This document shows positions 1-5,942 of a stretch of 6,010 bases of DNA, one piece after another. The stretch covers positions 1 through 6,010 of the forward strand of contig DXLY01000110.1 in assembly GCA_019414465.1 (NCBI GenBank). The letters run 5' to 3'. The first letter of the stretch is position 1. Every line of letters starts with the position of its first letter. The notes below the pieces were generated by a model that was not told the origin of the DNA, made no database searches, and saw nothing but the letters and a program-made list of their open reading frames with translations. This stretch comes from Collinsella sp. GTDB taxonomy: Bacteria > Actinomycetota > Coriobacteriia > Coriobacteriales > Coriobacteriaceae. The position numbers and the translations under genes were made by a program.

Positions 1-2811
1 CTGCGTGACCGTGGTGGAAGTGGTGAGGCCGGAGTACTTGCCGGTCTTCTCGTCCAAGACGGCTTTCACGGTGACGGCCACTTGGTACTCGGCCTTGGAG
101 TAGCGGAGCTTGTCGATGGCATCGGCGTCGGGCGCGACCTCCTTCACCGTGTAGGTGTAAGTCTTGGCGCCCGTCGGGTTCGAAGCGTCGTTCGTGGCGA
201 GGTACTCTTTGGAAAACGAGATTTCGCCAAAAGATGCCTCGATGTCGTTGACCTTGGTGGAGTCTGCGGGAGCGACGGAAATAGTCTTCGAGTCAGGCAT
301 AGGAGCGCTATCCTTATTTGGCCCCGTAGCCTCGATGCTGAAGTCGAACGCAACGTATTTACCGCTGGAATCCTTCGGCCAGTCCGTATTACGGACGGAT
401 TTAATCACCGGGATTTTCACGGACGTAACGGAGCACGAGTCGGAGATGTACGTAATGCCATCAACGATGTTCGACTGCTCGTTCTCGATCCACGTAATGG
501 AGCCGCTTGTGCTGTCCACCGTGAACTTGTAGGTGTTCTTGTTCAGTTCGTAGCCAAACGGAGCCTGGGTCTCCGTGAGCGTGTACGTGCCCGGCAGCAA
601 ATCGGCCAATGTGAACTTGCCATCCTTGGCGTCGGTATCGGCCCAAGTGGTTTCGCTCGGAGTCGATTGGTCACTCACGGTCCAGGACTGCGCCTCAGTC
701 AAGCCATCGGCACCCAGTTTCGCAAGCTTCCACTCGGAACCAGCCAAAGGAGTGTGTTCTGCATCGTCCTTCTCCACCTTGGCCCAAGACACCGTACCGG
801 TGATCTTGGTGTTGGCGATGGCACCCGTGGTGTTAGAAGGTGTGAACGGAACCTCGTTCCCGTTCTCATCCACGTAGCCCTGGACATAGTTCACCGACTC
901 ACCAGCATTGTTCATGGTTGCGTAGTAGATCTTGTCCGAAACCTGGTAACCCTCCGGCGCCGTCTCCTCTTTGATGTAATAGGTGAATGCCGGATTAGAA
1001 TCCGAGATCTCCTTACTCGGATCGGCCTTCTGGTTCAAATAGTTGAACTGAAGCTTGCCATCAGTAGAAGCGTAATCGTTGGCAGCGCCATCCGTTACCG
1101 TAACGATGGGACCCGTCCCGTTCTTGGCATCTTTGACAGTGCCGTATATCGTCCACGAGGAACCGGGAAGCAGCTTAGTACCATCCGCAGCGTCGACCTT
1201 GCTCCATGCAATGGAGGAACCGTCCGGTGTATACGAGCCAGACCACGGGAAGTTGTGACGCTCCTGGTCCATATCGATAACGGAAGCCGAGTTACCCTCA
1301 CCAAATGCTGCGGCAACCTTCGGGCTGTTCATTGAGAAATCGGCGCCGGCGTACACACGACCATTGGTGGTCACATGGTCGTCGAAGCTTCCGTTGGGAA
1401 CGAGAATCGATCCGATCATAGCCGCCGCAGGATCGTCGTCAGTCCACTTGGCACCGGTAGTTGCGCCATCGTATCCCCAGTCCGCGCGGTCCTCTCCCGC
1501 GATGCCGCCCCGAATGGTAAGGCTTTGCGTATCGACAAAGTTCCACATGATGGACTGGGAAGCCGTCGCGTATGCTTCACCCAGTGCCTTGCCGGAATAT
1601 TGAGTTTCGTAACCACGCGAAATCTCGATGCCGTTCCACCAAAAGCGCCAGCCATTGTGGAACTCAATATTCGAAGATCCGGTAACGTTCACAACAACCG
1701 AGGCGCCCTCGGGAATGTCCTCGAATGCGAAATCAACGCCACGATAATACTCGTTGTTGTATGTATTGCTCAGCTGAGAAGCATCGATGGTGAACACCTG
1801 CTGCATAGAGGTGTTGTCGCCCTTAAACGTGATAAGACGCTCGATATTCTTGAATTGCTTACCATTGAGCGACGTATCGGCGCAGTCCTCATTGATGGTC
1901 TTATTCGACCCATCAAACACCAGGCCATAGCTACAATCCGTCTTGTTGTACTTGTTGATGATGTAGCGGTTGTCCTTATCGCACGCCGGAGCAACGCCGT
2001 AGCTCACTTTGCCCGTCTTCGCAAACGAATTCAGCTGATTAGAAAGCGTGTTGAGATAGCCTGTCTCTCCGCTGTAATTCGAGTAATCCTTGCCATTAAT
2101 GTCCTTGAGGAAGTTAACTTGGTTGAACAGAGTACTGTCCTGAGCGTTCTCGCCCGCGTACCAATAGCCCTGGGTTTTCACCACAGACTGGCGCCCGTTA
2201 TTAGTATTCCAATAGGTAATGGGACCGGCGATCTTCGCGGTGTAGTCATAGCCAGCGGAGTCAGCCGTTCTCGCTTTGCCGACCCAAGCGCCTTTGTTCC
2301 AAGCGCCAACGGTAGTCTTCCCCGGCAAGTCGCCGCTGTAACCAACGCTCATGTTGGTGATCGCACTGTCGATTCCAGCCACCGCAAGCACGGTGCTGCC
2401 GTCGACAGGACGGAACTGGGAACCAAAACCAACGGTGCCAAAGCGGAAACCAGCGCCAATACCTTCATAGGGCCAGCTCTCTTTGAGTGGATTCATGGCA
2501 AGCTTGCCACGGACCACGGTAAGGCCCTCCGCCTCAGCGGCATATGAGCCGGCGGGGGCGTTGCTCGCATCAAGAGTTTTAGTGTTGCTCGGTTTACCAC
2601 CGATGTACATGTCGCGGCCGACGTAGGTGGCCACGCCGGGATCGGGGGTAGAGACATCGATATTCGTACCGATGCCGATAGGCGTGGGCTTGTAGATGCC
2701 CTTGTTCACAGTGGTAGCCGCGCTCGCAGAGGTGGCCGCGCTGAACGGGGACAGCAGCGTGCTTGCAACGAGAACAGTTGCCATAAAGCTACATGCGGCG
2801 AACTTCTTCAC
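1..2811 (-). CDS. Large secreted choice-of-anchor A / SpaA-like / Spy0128-type surface adhesin or pilin (C-terminus beyond left edge)
   Basis: This minus-strand frame is open with no stop from 2820 to the left edge, giving 937 residues from GTG 2811. Residues about 1-32 are a signal peptide (MKKF start, hydrophobic core, ASA-type cleavage site), so the product is exported. Residues about 40-525 match the choice-of-anchor A pattern: VFTIDA near 340, EDIPEGASVVVNVTG near 366-378, IMWNF near 421, GSILVPNGSF near 467, NGRVYAG near 483, then DQERHNFPW. Two SpaA/Cna-B-like domains follow, about 533-670 (K538, E618-type Glu at 615 before APEGY, N667) and 672-780 (K678, E747 before APFGY, N777). A Spy0128-type pilin domain spans about 798-937 (K804, YTYTVKE with E891). 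The Lys-Glu-Asn sets are the usual isopeptide residues of these folds; assigning them here is inferred. A sortase LPxTG tail is expected beyond the edge but is not visible. Likely role: cell-wall-anchored adhesion. An in-frame GTG at 2820 is the alternative start. Confidence 0.88.
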   Translation of the reverse strand, partial: MKKFAACSFMATVLVASTLLSPFSAATSASAATTVNKGIYKPTPIGIGTNIDVSTPDPGVATYVGRDMYIGGKPSNTKTLDASNAPAGSYAAEAEGLTVVRGKLAMNPLKESWPYEGIGAGFRFGTVGFGSQFRPVDGSTVLAVAGIDSAITNMSVGYSGDLPGKTTVGAWNKGAWVGKARTADSAGYDYTAKIAGPITYWNTNNGRQSVVKTQGYWYAGENAQDSTLFNQVNFLKDINGKDYSNYSGETGYLNTLSNQLNSFAKTGKVSYGVAPACDKDNRYIINKYNKTDCSYGLVFDGSNKTINEDCADTSLNGKQFKNIERLITFKGDNTSMQQVFTIDASQLSNTYNNEYYRGVDFAFEDIPEGASVVVNVTGSSNIEFHNGWRFWWNGIEISRGYETQYSGKALGEAYATASQSIMWNFVDTQSLTIRGGIAGEDRADWGYDGATTGAKWTDDDPAAAMIGSILVPNGSFDDHVTTNGRVYAGADFSMNSPKVAAAFGEGNSASVIDMDQERHNFPWSGSYTPDGSSIAWSKVDAADGTKLLPGSSWTIYGTVKDAKNGTGPIVTVTDGAANDYASTDGKLQFNYLNQKADPSKEISDSNPAFTYYIKEETAPEGYQVSDKIYYATMNNAGESVNYVQGYVDENGNEVPFTPSNTTGAIANTKITGTVSWAKVEKDDAEHTPLAGSEWKLAKLGADGLTEAQSWTVSDQSTPSETTWADTDAKDGKFTLADLLPGTYTLTETQAPFGYELNKNTYKFTVDSTSGSITWIENEQSNIVDGITYISDSCSVTSVKIPVIKSVRNTDWPKDSSGKYVAFDFSIEATGPNKDSAPMPDSKTISVAPADSTKVNDIEASFGEISFSKEYLATNDASNPTGAKTYTYTVKEVAPDADAIDKLRYSKAEYQVAVTVKAVLDEKTGKYSGLTTSTTVTQ

Positions 2812-2996
2812 TTTGAGCACCCCATTACAGTTTCCTCGGTAGAAACTGTCTGGACGTCGTTGGCGATGGCCTGCGAGATCGGGGGCATAACAAGCGACGG
2901 TACCAGGCTCAAAACGGAAGCTCCGCACAAAACGCCTGCCAGTACACGGCGCGTCGCTTTATTACTCTGCTTAGATTTGTCCGAATTCGCTTTCAT
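2808..2996 (-). CDS. 62-residue signal-peptide-like micro-ORF overlapping the adhesin start
   Basis: The start is ATG 2996, six bases after a strong GGAGGAG, the best ribosome binding site in this unit. The product has a long basic N-terminal region (K2 to R17, six Lys and two Arg), a hydrophobic core at about 18-40, and an AIA cleavage site at 43-45. That would leave a mature peptide of only about 17 residues, acidic and ending in C60-S-K. I do not recognise a family. C24 is not in a convincing lipobox because the residue before it is Leu. The TGA stop (2808-2810) overlaps the GTG start of the adhesin (2809-2811), which suggests translational coupling. The adhesin has its own complete signal peptide in another frame, so this is not simply its N-terminus broken off by a single frameshift. 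It could be a real secreted peptide, a coupling leader, or the remnant of a longer secreted protein. Confidence 0.6.
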   Translation of the reverse strand: MKANSDKSKQSNKATRRVLAGVLCGASVLSLVPSLVMPPISQAIANDVQTVSTEETVMGCSK

Positions 2997-3002
2997 CGAT
3001 GT

Positions 3003-3009
3003 CTCCTCC
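3003..3009 (-). promoter_or_regulatory. Strong ribosome binding site GGAGGAG of the micro-ORF
   Basis: The minus strand reads GGAGGAG, then six bases, then ATG at 2996. This is a near-perfect anti-Shine-Dalgarno match at ideal spacing. It fixes the start of the 62-residue ORF and implies that ribosomes load here before reaching the adhesin, whose own sites are weaker: GGGGTG at 2818-2823, six bases before GTG 2811, and GAGGA at 2833-2837, a long 12 bases before GTG 2820. Confidence 0.75.
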
Positions 3010-3050
3010 CCAAGAGACCGCGATCTTGCTCTTTCACTATCAAACGTATC

Positions 3051-3071
3051 TGCGCAATCTGTAATTGCGCA
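3051..3071. promoter_or_regulatory. Perfect 8-bp inverted repeat in the adhesin leader (candidate operator or RNA hairpin)
   Basis: The sequence is TGCGCAAT, five bases, ATTGCGCA, with no mismatch in the arms. It starts 15 bases downstream of the proposed -10 element, so it would lie about +8 to +28 of the transcript. A dyad at this position fits a repressor site blocking early elongation, or a stem at the start of the mRNA. No T-run follows, so it is not a canonical terminator. No regulator gene is in the window to pair with it. Confidence 0.5.
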
Positions 3072-3085
3072 CGCTTAGTAATACT

Positions 3086-3115
3086 ATTGTAATTATTGTT
3101 TAAACATCTGAGCAA
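3086..3115 (-). promoter_or_regulatory. Candidate sigma-70-type promoter for the micro-ORF/adhesin unit
   Basis: The minus strand carries TTGCTC (3110-3115), an 18-base spacer, then TACAAT (3086-3091). TACAAT differs from the consensus -10 by one base, and the surroundings are strongly AT-rich compared with the coding DNA. Transcription would begin near 3079, giving a leader of about 83 bases before ATG 2996. The MFS promoter proposed at 5950-5979 has the same TACAAT and the same 18-base spacer. Confidence 0.5.
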
Positions 3116-3454
3116 CAAAATCGACATTTTTATGGCAAGTTCTCAATTCTCTTGACATTTACTCAGATTTGCCTTCGTTTATTCGCTATCTATTTTTTGT
3201 TTCTGCTGGTAATTTAGTTGCCTATTATTATTTAATGGCATTAGTTTTATTTGCACAACATTTTGCTCAAGAGCGAACATCCTGTGAACGGTCGAAAATC
3301 GACCGTGAGCGGTGACTCATTAACCGGAAGGAATACCCTACCAAATTGATGAGAATATCTTTAACCCATCGGTGGTTAGAAGCATGATGTTCTGACGACC
3401 ATATTTGAATTTGCGCGCAGATTTTAGGTATCAATTCGCCCAAATCGCCTGAGG
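3116..3454. other. AT-rich non-coding stretch between the HAD and adhesin genes
   Basis: I see no credible gene here. A 63-codon minus frame (3267-3458) lacks a Shine-Dalgarno and runs into the palindromic repeat. The composition is clearly more AT-rich than both flanks, especially at about 3075-3260, which is typical of an upstream region of a horizontally mobile or tightly regulated surface gene. A plus-strand TTGACA at 3152-3157 has no good -10 at 16-18 bases and no gene after it. The only clear structure is the short hairpin at 3288-3306. Confidence 0.55.
3288..3306. repeat. Perfect 8-bp hairpin with AAA loop
   Basis: The sequence is ACGGTCGA, AAA, TCGACCGT: eight perfect pairs around a three-base loop, in otherwise AT-rich DNA. 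It lies about 195 bases beyond the HAD stop and about 170 bases upstream of the proposed adhesin -35. No T-run follows on either strand, so it is a poor intrinsic terminator. It could be a distal operator or a weak transcript-end stem for HAD read-through. Confidence 0.4.
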
Positions 3455-3489
3455 CCACCGCAAAGGTGCCTGCCCCCTTTGTGGTAGTT
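3455..3489. repeat. Intergenic palindromic repeat, copy A
   Basis: These 35 bases match copy B (4417-4451) at 31 positions, in the same orientation, sharing the core AAAGGTGCCTG and the right arm CCTTTGTGGT. The arms form an imperfect stem (CACAAAGG against CCTTTGCG on the minus-strand RNA). It begins 12 bases beyond the HAD stop, so in HAD mRNA it would act as a 3' stem. It is the most diverged of the three copies. Confidence 0.75.
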
Positions 3490-3491
3490 CT

Positions 3492-3500
3492 CCCCCCCCC
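3492..3500. repeat. Homopolymer of nine C (nine G in the HAD sense strand)
   Basis: There is an uninterrupted run of nine C one base beyond the HAD stop codon. Runs of this length are prone to slippage during replication and to sequencing error. Because it lies outside the reading frame, a length change would not alter the HAD protein, but it could change the 3' end of the transcript. Confidence 0.85.
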
Positions 3501-3501
3501 G

Positions 3502-4323
3502 CTACAGCAGATGTTCCTCGATAAAGATCGCGATGCCGTCTTTGTCGTTACTCGCGGTTACAAAGTCGGCGGCGGCACGGGTGGCGTCGCTGCCGTTTGC
3601 CATGGCCACGCCCACGCCGGCGTCGGCCACCATGCAGGTGTCGTTATCGGCATCGCCAAACACGCAGATGTTCTGGAGCTCCATGTCGTTGAGCTCCGCC
3701 ACGCGCACAAGGCCGCGCGTCTTGGACACGCGCGGATCCATGAACTCGTAGAGCCGCTGCGTGGTTTGCAGAGCCGCTGCCTTAACAGTGTCATCGGCAA
3801 ACGTCGACGCCCGCTCAATCACCTGCGGCATTACCTCGGGTGCCATGGTAAACATCACCTTGGGCTGCGGCTCGCGCAAAAACTCGGCAAAATCGACCAC
3901 CTTGTAGGACACGCCGTCGACGCGCGACAGGTGCTCGACGCACGCGTTGCTCTCGGGCACGTAGAACACGCCGTCTCGGGGGCAGACGGGCGTTGCCGGA
4001 AGGTCCGCCATGTGCTTGCAGATGCGCGCGATGGTCTCGCCCGGCAGCGGATAGCTCAGCTCGTTGATATCGTGCGCGCGGTCGATGACCTCGGCGCCAC
4101 CGCAGCCCACGAGCACGTCCACCAGGCCTTCGATGCCCCAGAGCTCGTACATGGCCTCGGTCGCGTGGGCGTCGCGCCCGGTGCACAGGCCGAAGAGCAC
4201 GCCGCGCTCGCGCAGGGCGCGGATCGCCGCCACGGTGCGCGGGGACACCGTGTGCTGGCTCGTGAGCAGCGTGCCGTCGATATCGCAGAACACGGCTTTG
4301 ATGTGGCTGAAGGTGGTGTCCAT
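3502..4323 (-). CDS. Cof-type HAD-superfamily phosphatase (HAD-IIB)
   Basis: The product is a 273-residue cytoplasmic Mg-dependent phosphohydrolase, complete and of normal family length. Motif I is CDIDGTL (nucleophile D14, general acid D16), motif II is LCTGR (T48), motif III Lys is probably K201 (SKTRGL), and motif IV is GDADND (223-228, D224 and D228 for metal binding). The stretch of about 85-190 between motifs II and III is the expected position of a C2-type cap, which sets substrate choice. Family members act on sugar phosphates, flavin or pyridoxal phosphates; the substrate cannot be read here. The start at ATG 4323 is chosen because AAAGG lies five bases upstream and the fold begins at once. 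The frame stays open to an ATG at 4425, but that extension is low-complexity and runs into repeat copy B. The gene sits 209 bases downstream of the MFS gene, across strong palindromes, so co-transcription is doubtful. Confidence 0.92.
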   Translation of the reverse strand: MDTTFSHIKAVFCDIDGTLLTSQHTVSPRTVAAIRALRERGVLFGLCTGRDAHATEAMYELWGIEGLVDVLVGCGGAEVIDRAHDINELSYPLPGETIARICKHMADLPATPVCPRDGVFYVPESNACVEHLSRVDGVSYKVVDFAEFLREPQPKVMFTMAPEVMPQVIERASTFADDTVKAAALQTTQRLYEFMDPRVSKTRGLVRVAELNDMELQNICVFGDADNDTCMVADAGVGVAMANGSDATRAAADFVTASNDKDGIAIFIEEHLL

Positions 4324-4328
4324 GGGGA

Positions 4329-4333
4329 CCTTT
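4329..4333 (-). promoter_or_regulatory. Ribosome binding site deciding the HAD start
   Basis: The minus strand reads AAAGG, five bases, then ATG 4323. It is moderate in strength but correctly spaced, and it supports the 273-residue protein over the 307-residue frame from 4425. The HAD leader (4324-4412) has no convincing promoter. It does contain a 10-bp perfect palindrome, TGGTATACCA, at 4378-4387. Confidence 0.55.
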
Positions 4334-4414
4334 CTGGGTTGTGCGGCGGTGTGGGGTGTATTCGTGAACGGCGTACATGGTATACCAAGGCGCGCACGGG
4401 GCGCTTTGGTGCAA

Positions 4415-4451
4415 AACCGCCACAAAGGTGCCTGGCCCCTTTGTGGTGGTT
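4415..4451. repeat. Intergenic palindromic repeat, copy B (complete)
   Basis: The 14-base arms AACCGCCACAAAGG (4415-4428) and CCTTTGTGGTGGTT (4438-4451) pair at 13 of 14 positions around a nine-base loop, TGCCTGGCC. This is the best-formed copy and a strong hairpin in either strand's RNA. It matches copies A and C in the same orientation. REP-like palindromes spread by RAYT-type transposases look like this, but no transposase is in the window, so that origin is inferred. Confidence 0.85.
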
Positions 4452-4470
4452 GCGACGTCTACGGGCCAAA

Positions 4471-4529
4471 CCATCACAACATTCGATGTTTTTTGGCAAA
4501 ATCGCGATTTTCAACGAATGTTGTGATGG
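4471..4529. repeat. Compound palindrome: 15-bp perfect arms enclosing a 14-bp perfect palindrome
   Basis: The outer arms CCATCACAACATTCG (4471-4485) and CGAATGTTGTGATGG (4515-4529) are perfectly complementary. Inside lies AAAATCGCGATTTT (4498-4511), itself a perfect palindrome, and the left arm also joins a smaller dyad AACAT-TCG-ATGTT. It starts three bases beyond the MFS TAA, so it probably forms the 3' end stem of that transcript and may act as a terminator. However, no T-run of terminator quality follows the stem on the minus strand (TTT then GG). A REP/MITE-like element or protein-binding array is the alternative. Confidence 0.7.
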
Positions 4530-4532
4530 GTT

Positions 4533-5813
4533 TTACTGCCTTACGGCACGATCAAAATGCCGGCGTCCAAACAGCAGCAACGCCGCAGGGACTGCCGTCA
4601 CGACCATGCCTGCTCCGATGAGCGTCTGCTGCACGCCAAACGTCGCCGCCAGCCACGGGGCAATCGCCAGCGGGGCCACGCCGGCGAACATATTGCCAAA
4701 ACCCATGACCGAGTTGACGCGACCAAGCTGCTCGAGCGGAGCCGTCGTTTGCACGATCGTGTTGTGGAGCGGGTTGACGACACCCCAGGCCACGCCCAGG
4801 GCAATCTGTCCGACGAGGGCTACGCCCACGTACGGTGTCCCCACATAGAGCAAACTTCCCAGACCCACGGACATGAGCGCCACGAGCAACGTTTTGAGGC
4901 TGACGAAACGCGGCGGCAAGCGGAGCGCGAGCACGGCACCCAGCACCGCGCCCACGCCCGAGGCCGACGAGAGCCAGCCCATCCACTCAACACCGACGTG
5001 TAGGACATCGCGATAGAAAAACGACTCAAGCGGATCGAAGGCTCCGTAGCCAAAGTTCGAAAGAAAAATGATGCAAAACAGCAGGGCGAGGACGCTGTTG
5101 GTGAAGACTGTCTTGATGCTGGCTGCGAAGGTGACGCGGGAGGACGTGCTGGGGTTGGAGCTTTGTCCCGAACGCTCCCCTTCCTCTGCCGAATCGGCAT
5201 CCGCATCCCCGGCGACATGGCTGGTCTGCGGCCTAAAGCCCCAACCGGCGACGAGCGCCAGCACGGTGAAGAGCATCATGAGCACGAACACCGCGCGCGA
5301 CGATGCAGCCGCCGCGACAAAGCCGCCCAGCGTGGGTCCGACGATGATACTCACGTTTGAAAACATGGCGATGGCGGAGTTGATGTCTTTGAGCTCGACA
5401 GGGTCATTGGTGAGGTAGGCCGGATAGGACGTGGCGATGGGCTGGGCGAATCCCATCGTAAAGCCCAGAAACACCGCGCCGAGCAGGACGACGCCGGTCG
5501 CGCTACCAAAGGCGATGATTGCCATGCCGGTTGCGAGCGCGCCGATGGTGCTCAGCAAGAAATGGCGGCGCGGACCCCATGCGTCGAGCGCAGCGCCGCC
5601 CGCAAAGGATCCCAGGATCACGAAAACGTTCATGAACAGGACGGCCAGCGATGTCGCGACGACCGAGGCATCGTCCGCATAGGTAAGCGTTCCGATGACG
5701 CCGATAAAATAACTGGTCTGAAACCCGGTGTAGATGAGGAAGCGCATCGCCACCAGGCGCTTGGCCTGCACGGACAGCGATGATTGAGGCTTTGAGAAAA
5801 GAGAGACGAGCAT
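4533..5813 (-). CDS. MFS transporter, probable exporter (MFS_3/DHA-like)
   Basis: The product is a 426-residue polytopic membrane protein, complete, with length and hydrophobic pattern fitting 12 helices in two halves. Between helices 2 and 3 is GGAALDAWGPRR (72-83), a variant of MFS motif A. Helix 5 holds IIVGPTLGG (156-164), resembling the GPxxGG motif C of proton-driven exporters. A hydrophilic, acidic and Ser-rich loop at about 194-227 separates the halves, as expected for the cytoplasmic central loop. In the second half, GRVNSVMGFGN resembles the helix 10-11 region of MFS_3-type exporters. The substrate is unknown; drug, metabolite or siderophore export are family possibilities. The start is ATG 5813, because AAGGAG lies five bases upstream. 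In-frame ATGs at 5831 and 5852 lack such a site and fall in the structured leader. The gene is preceded by its own promoter-dyad and leader. Confidence 0.9.
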   Translation of the reverse strand: MLVSLFSKPQSSLSVQAKRLVAMRFLIYTGFQTSYFIGVIGTLTYADDASVVATSLAVLFMNVFVILGSFAGGAALDAWGPRRHFLLSTIGALATGMAIIAFGSATGVVLLGAVFLGFTMGFAQPIATSYPAYLTNDPVELKDINSAIAMFSNVSIIVGPTLGGFVAAAASSRAVFVLMMLFTVLALVAGWGFRPQTSHVAGDADADSAEEGERSGQSSNPSTSSRVTFAASIKTVFTNSVLALLFCIIFLSNFGYGAFDPLESFFYRDVLHVGVEWMGWLSSASGVGAVLGAVLALRLPPRFVSLKTLLVALMSVGLGSLLYVGTPYVGVALVGQIALGVAWGVVNPLHNTIVQTTAPLEQLGRVNSVMGFGNMFAGVAPLAIAPWLAATFGVQQTLIGAGMVVTAVPAALLLFGRRHFDRAVRQ

Positions 5814-5818
5814 GGAGA

Positions 5819-5824
5819 CTCCTT
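5819..5824 (-). promoter_or_regulatory. Ribosome binding site AAGGAG of the MFS gene
   Basis: The minus strand reads AAGGAG, five bases, then ATG 5813. It selects this start over upstream in-frame ATGs at 5831 and 5852. Its first base is also the last base of the 11-bp leader helix, so folding of the leader could affect ribosome access. Confidence 0.75.
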
Positions 5825-5891
5825 GTTTCATACGAATGCGGACGGCGGGCATTCGCCACCGTCTATCGAATCAATCAATCCGCATGAAACA
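5824..5891 (-). promoter_or_regulatory. Structured 5' leader of the MFS gene (candidate cis-regulatory RNA)
   Basis: In the minus-strand RNA, UGUUUCAUGCG (5891-5881) can pair with CGUAUGAAACA (5834-5824) in an unbroken 11-bp helix with one G-U. Nested inside, GACGGUGG (5863-5856) pairs with CCGCCGUC (5848-5841), with one G-U, around a seven-base loop. The two helices are compatible with each other. A competing stem (GCATTCG against CGAATGC, 5833-5839 with 5849-5855) overlaps both, giving a possible switch. The outer helix abuts the AAGGAG site. I cannot match this to a known riboswitch class. It could be an undescribed leader, or a chance fold in GC-rich DNA. Confidence 0.4.
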
Positions 5892-5942
5892 TTAAGGACG
5901 CATCGAGCCCCTTCTCTCCGTTTTCCGTCCGTCATGAACTAC

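Noticed and set aside
82..2547. Two long plus-strand frames (82-1335, 417 codons; 1375-2547, 390 codons) opposite the adhesin
   Set aside because: Their residues are Arg/Val/Leu-rich with no domain pattern, while the opposite strand gives a continuous protein with recognisable domains. They are antisense shadows.
2925..2927. C24 of the micro-ORF as a lipobox cysteine
   Set aside because: The preceding residues are Val-Leu; a lipobox needs a small residue just before the Cys, and an AIA signal peptidase I site follows later.
2808..2996. The micro-ORF as the frameshifted N-terminus of the adhesin
   Set aside because: The adhesin frame has its own full signal peptide straight after the overlap, so a single frameshift would not explain two export signals.
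3152..3157. Plus-strand TTGACA as a promoter
   Set aside because: No acceptable -10 at 16-18 bases and no plus-strand gene downstream.
3267..3458. 63-codon minus-strand frame in the intergenic region
   Set aside because: No Shine-Dalgarno, no recognisable feature, AT-rich non-coding composition, and its start overlaps repeat copy A.
4324..4425. 34-residue N-terminal extension of the HAD protein from ATG 4425
   Set aside because: No ribosome binding site fits, the sequence is unlike the family, and it begins inside repeat copy B. AAAGG before ATG 4323 fits better.
3466..4848. Plus-strand 460-codon frame across HAD and the start of the palindromic region
   Set aside because: It is His/Arg/Ala-rich low complexity, antisense to a HAD gene with all catalytic motifs, and crosses three palindromic elements.
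5814..5852. 13-residue extension of the MFS protein from ATG 5852
   Set aside because: AAGGAG is correctly placed only for ATG 5813, and the extension lies in the structured leader.
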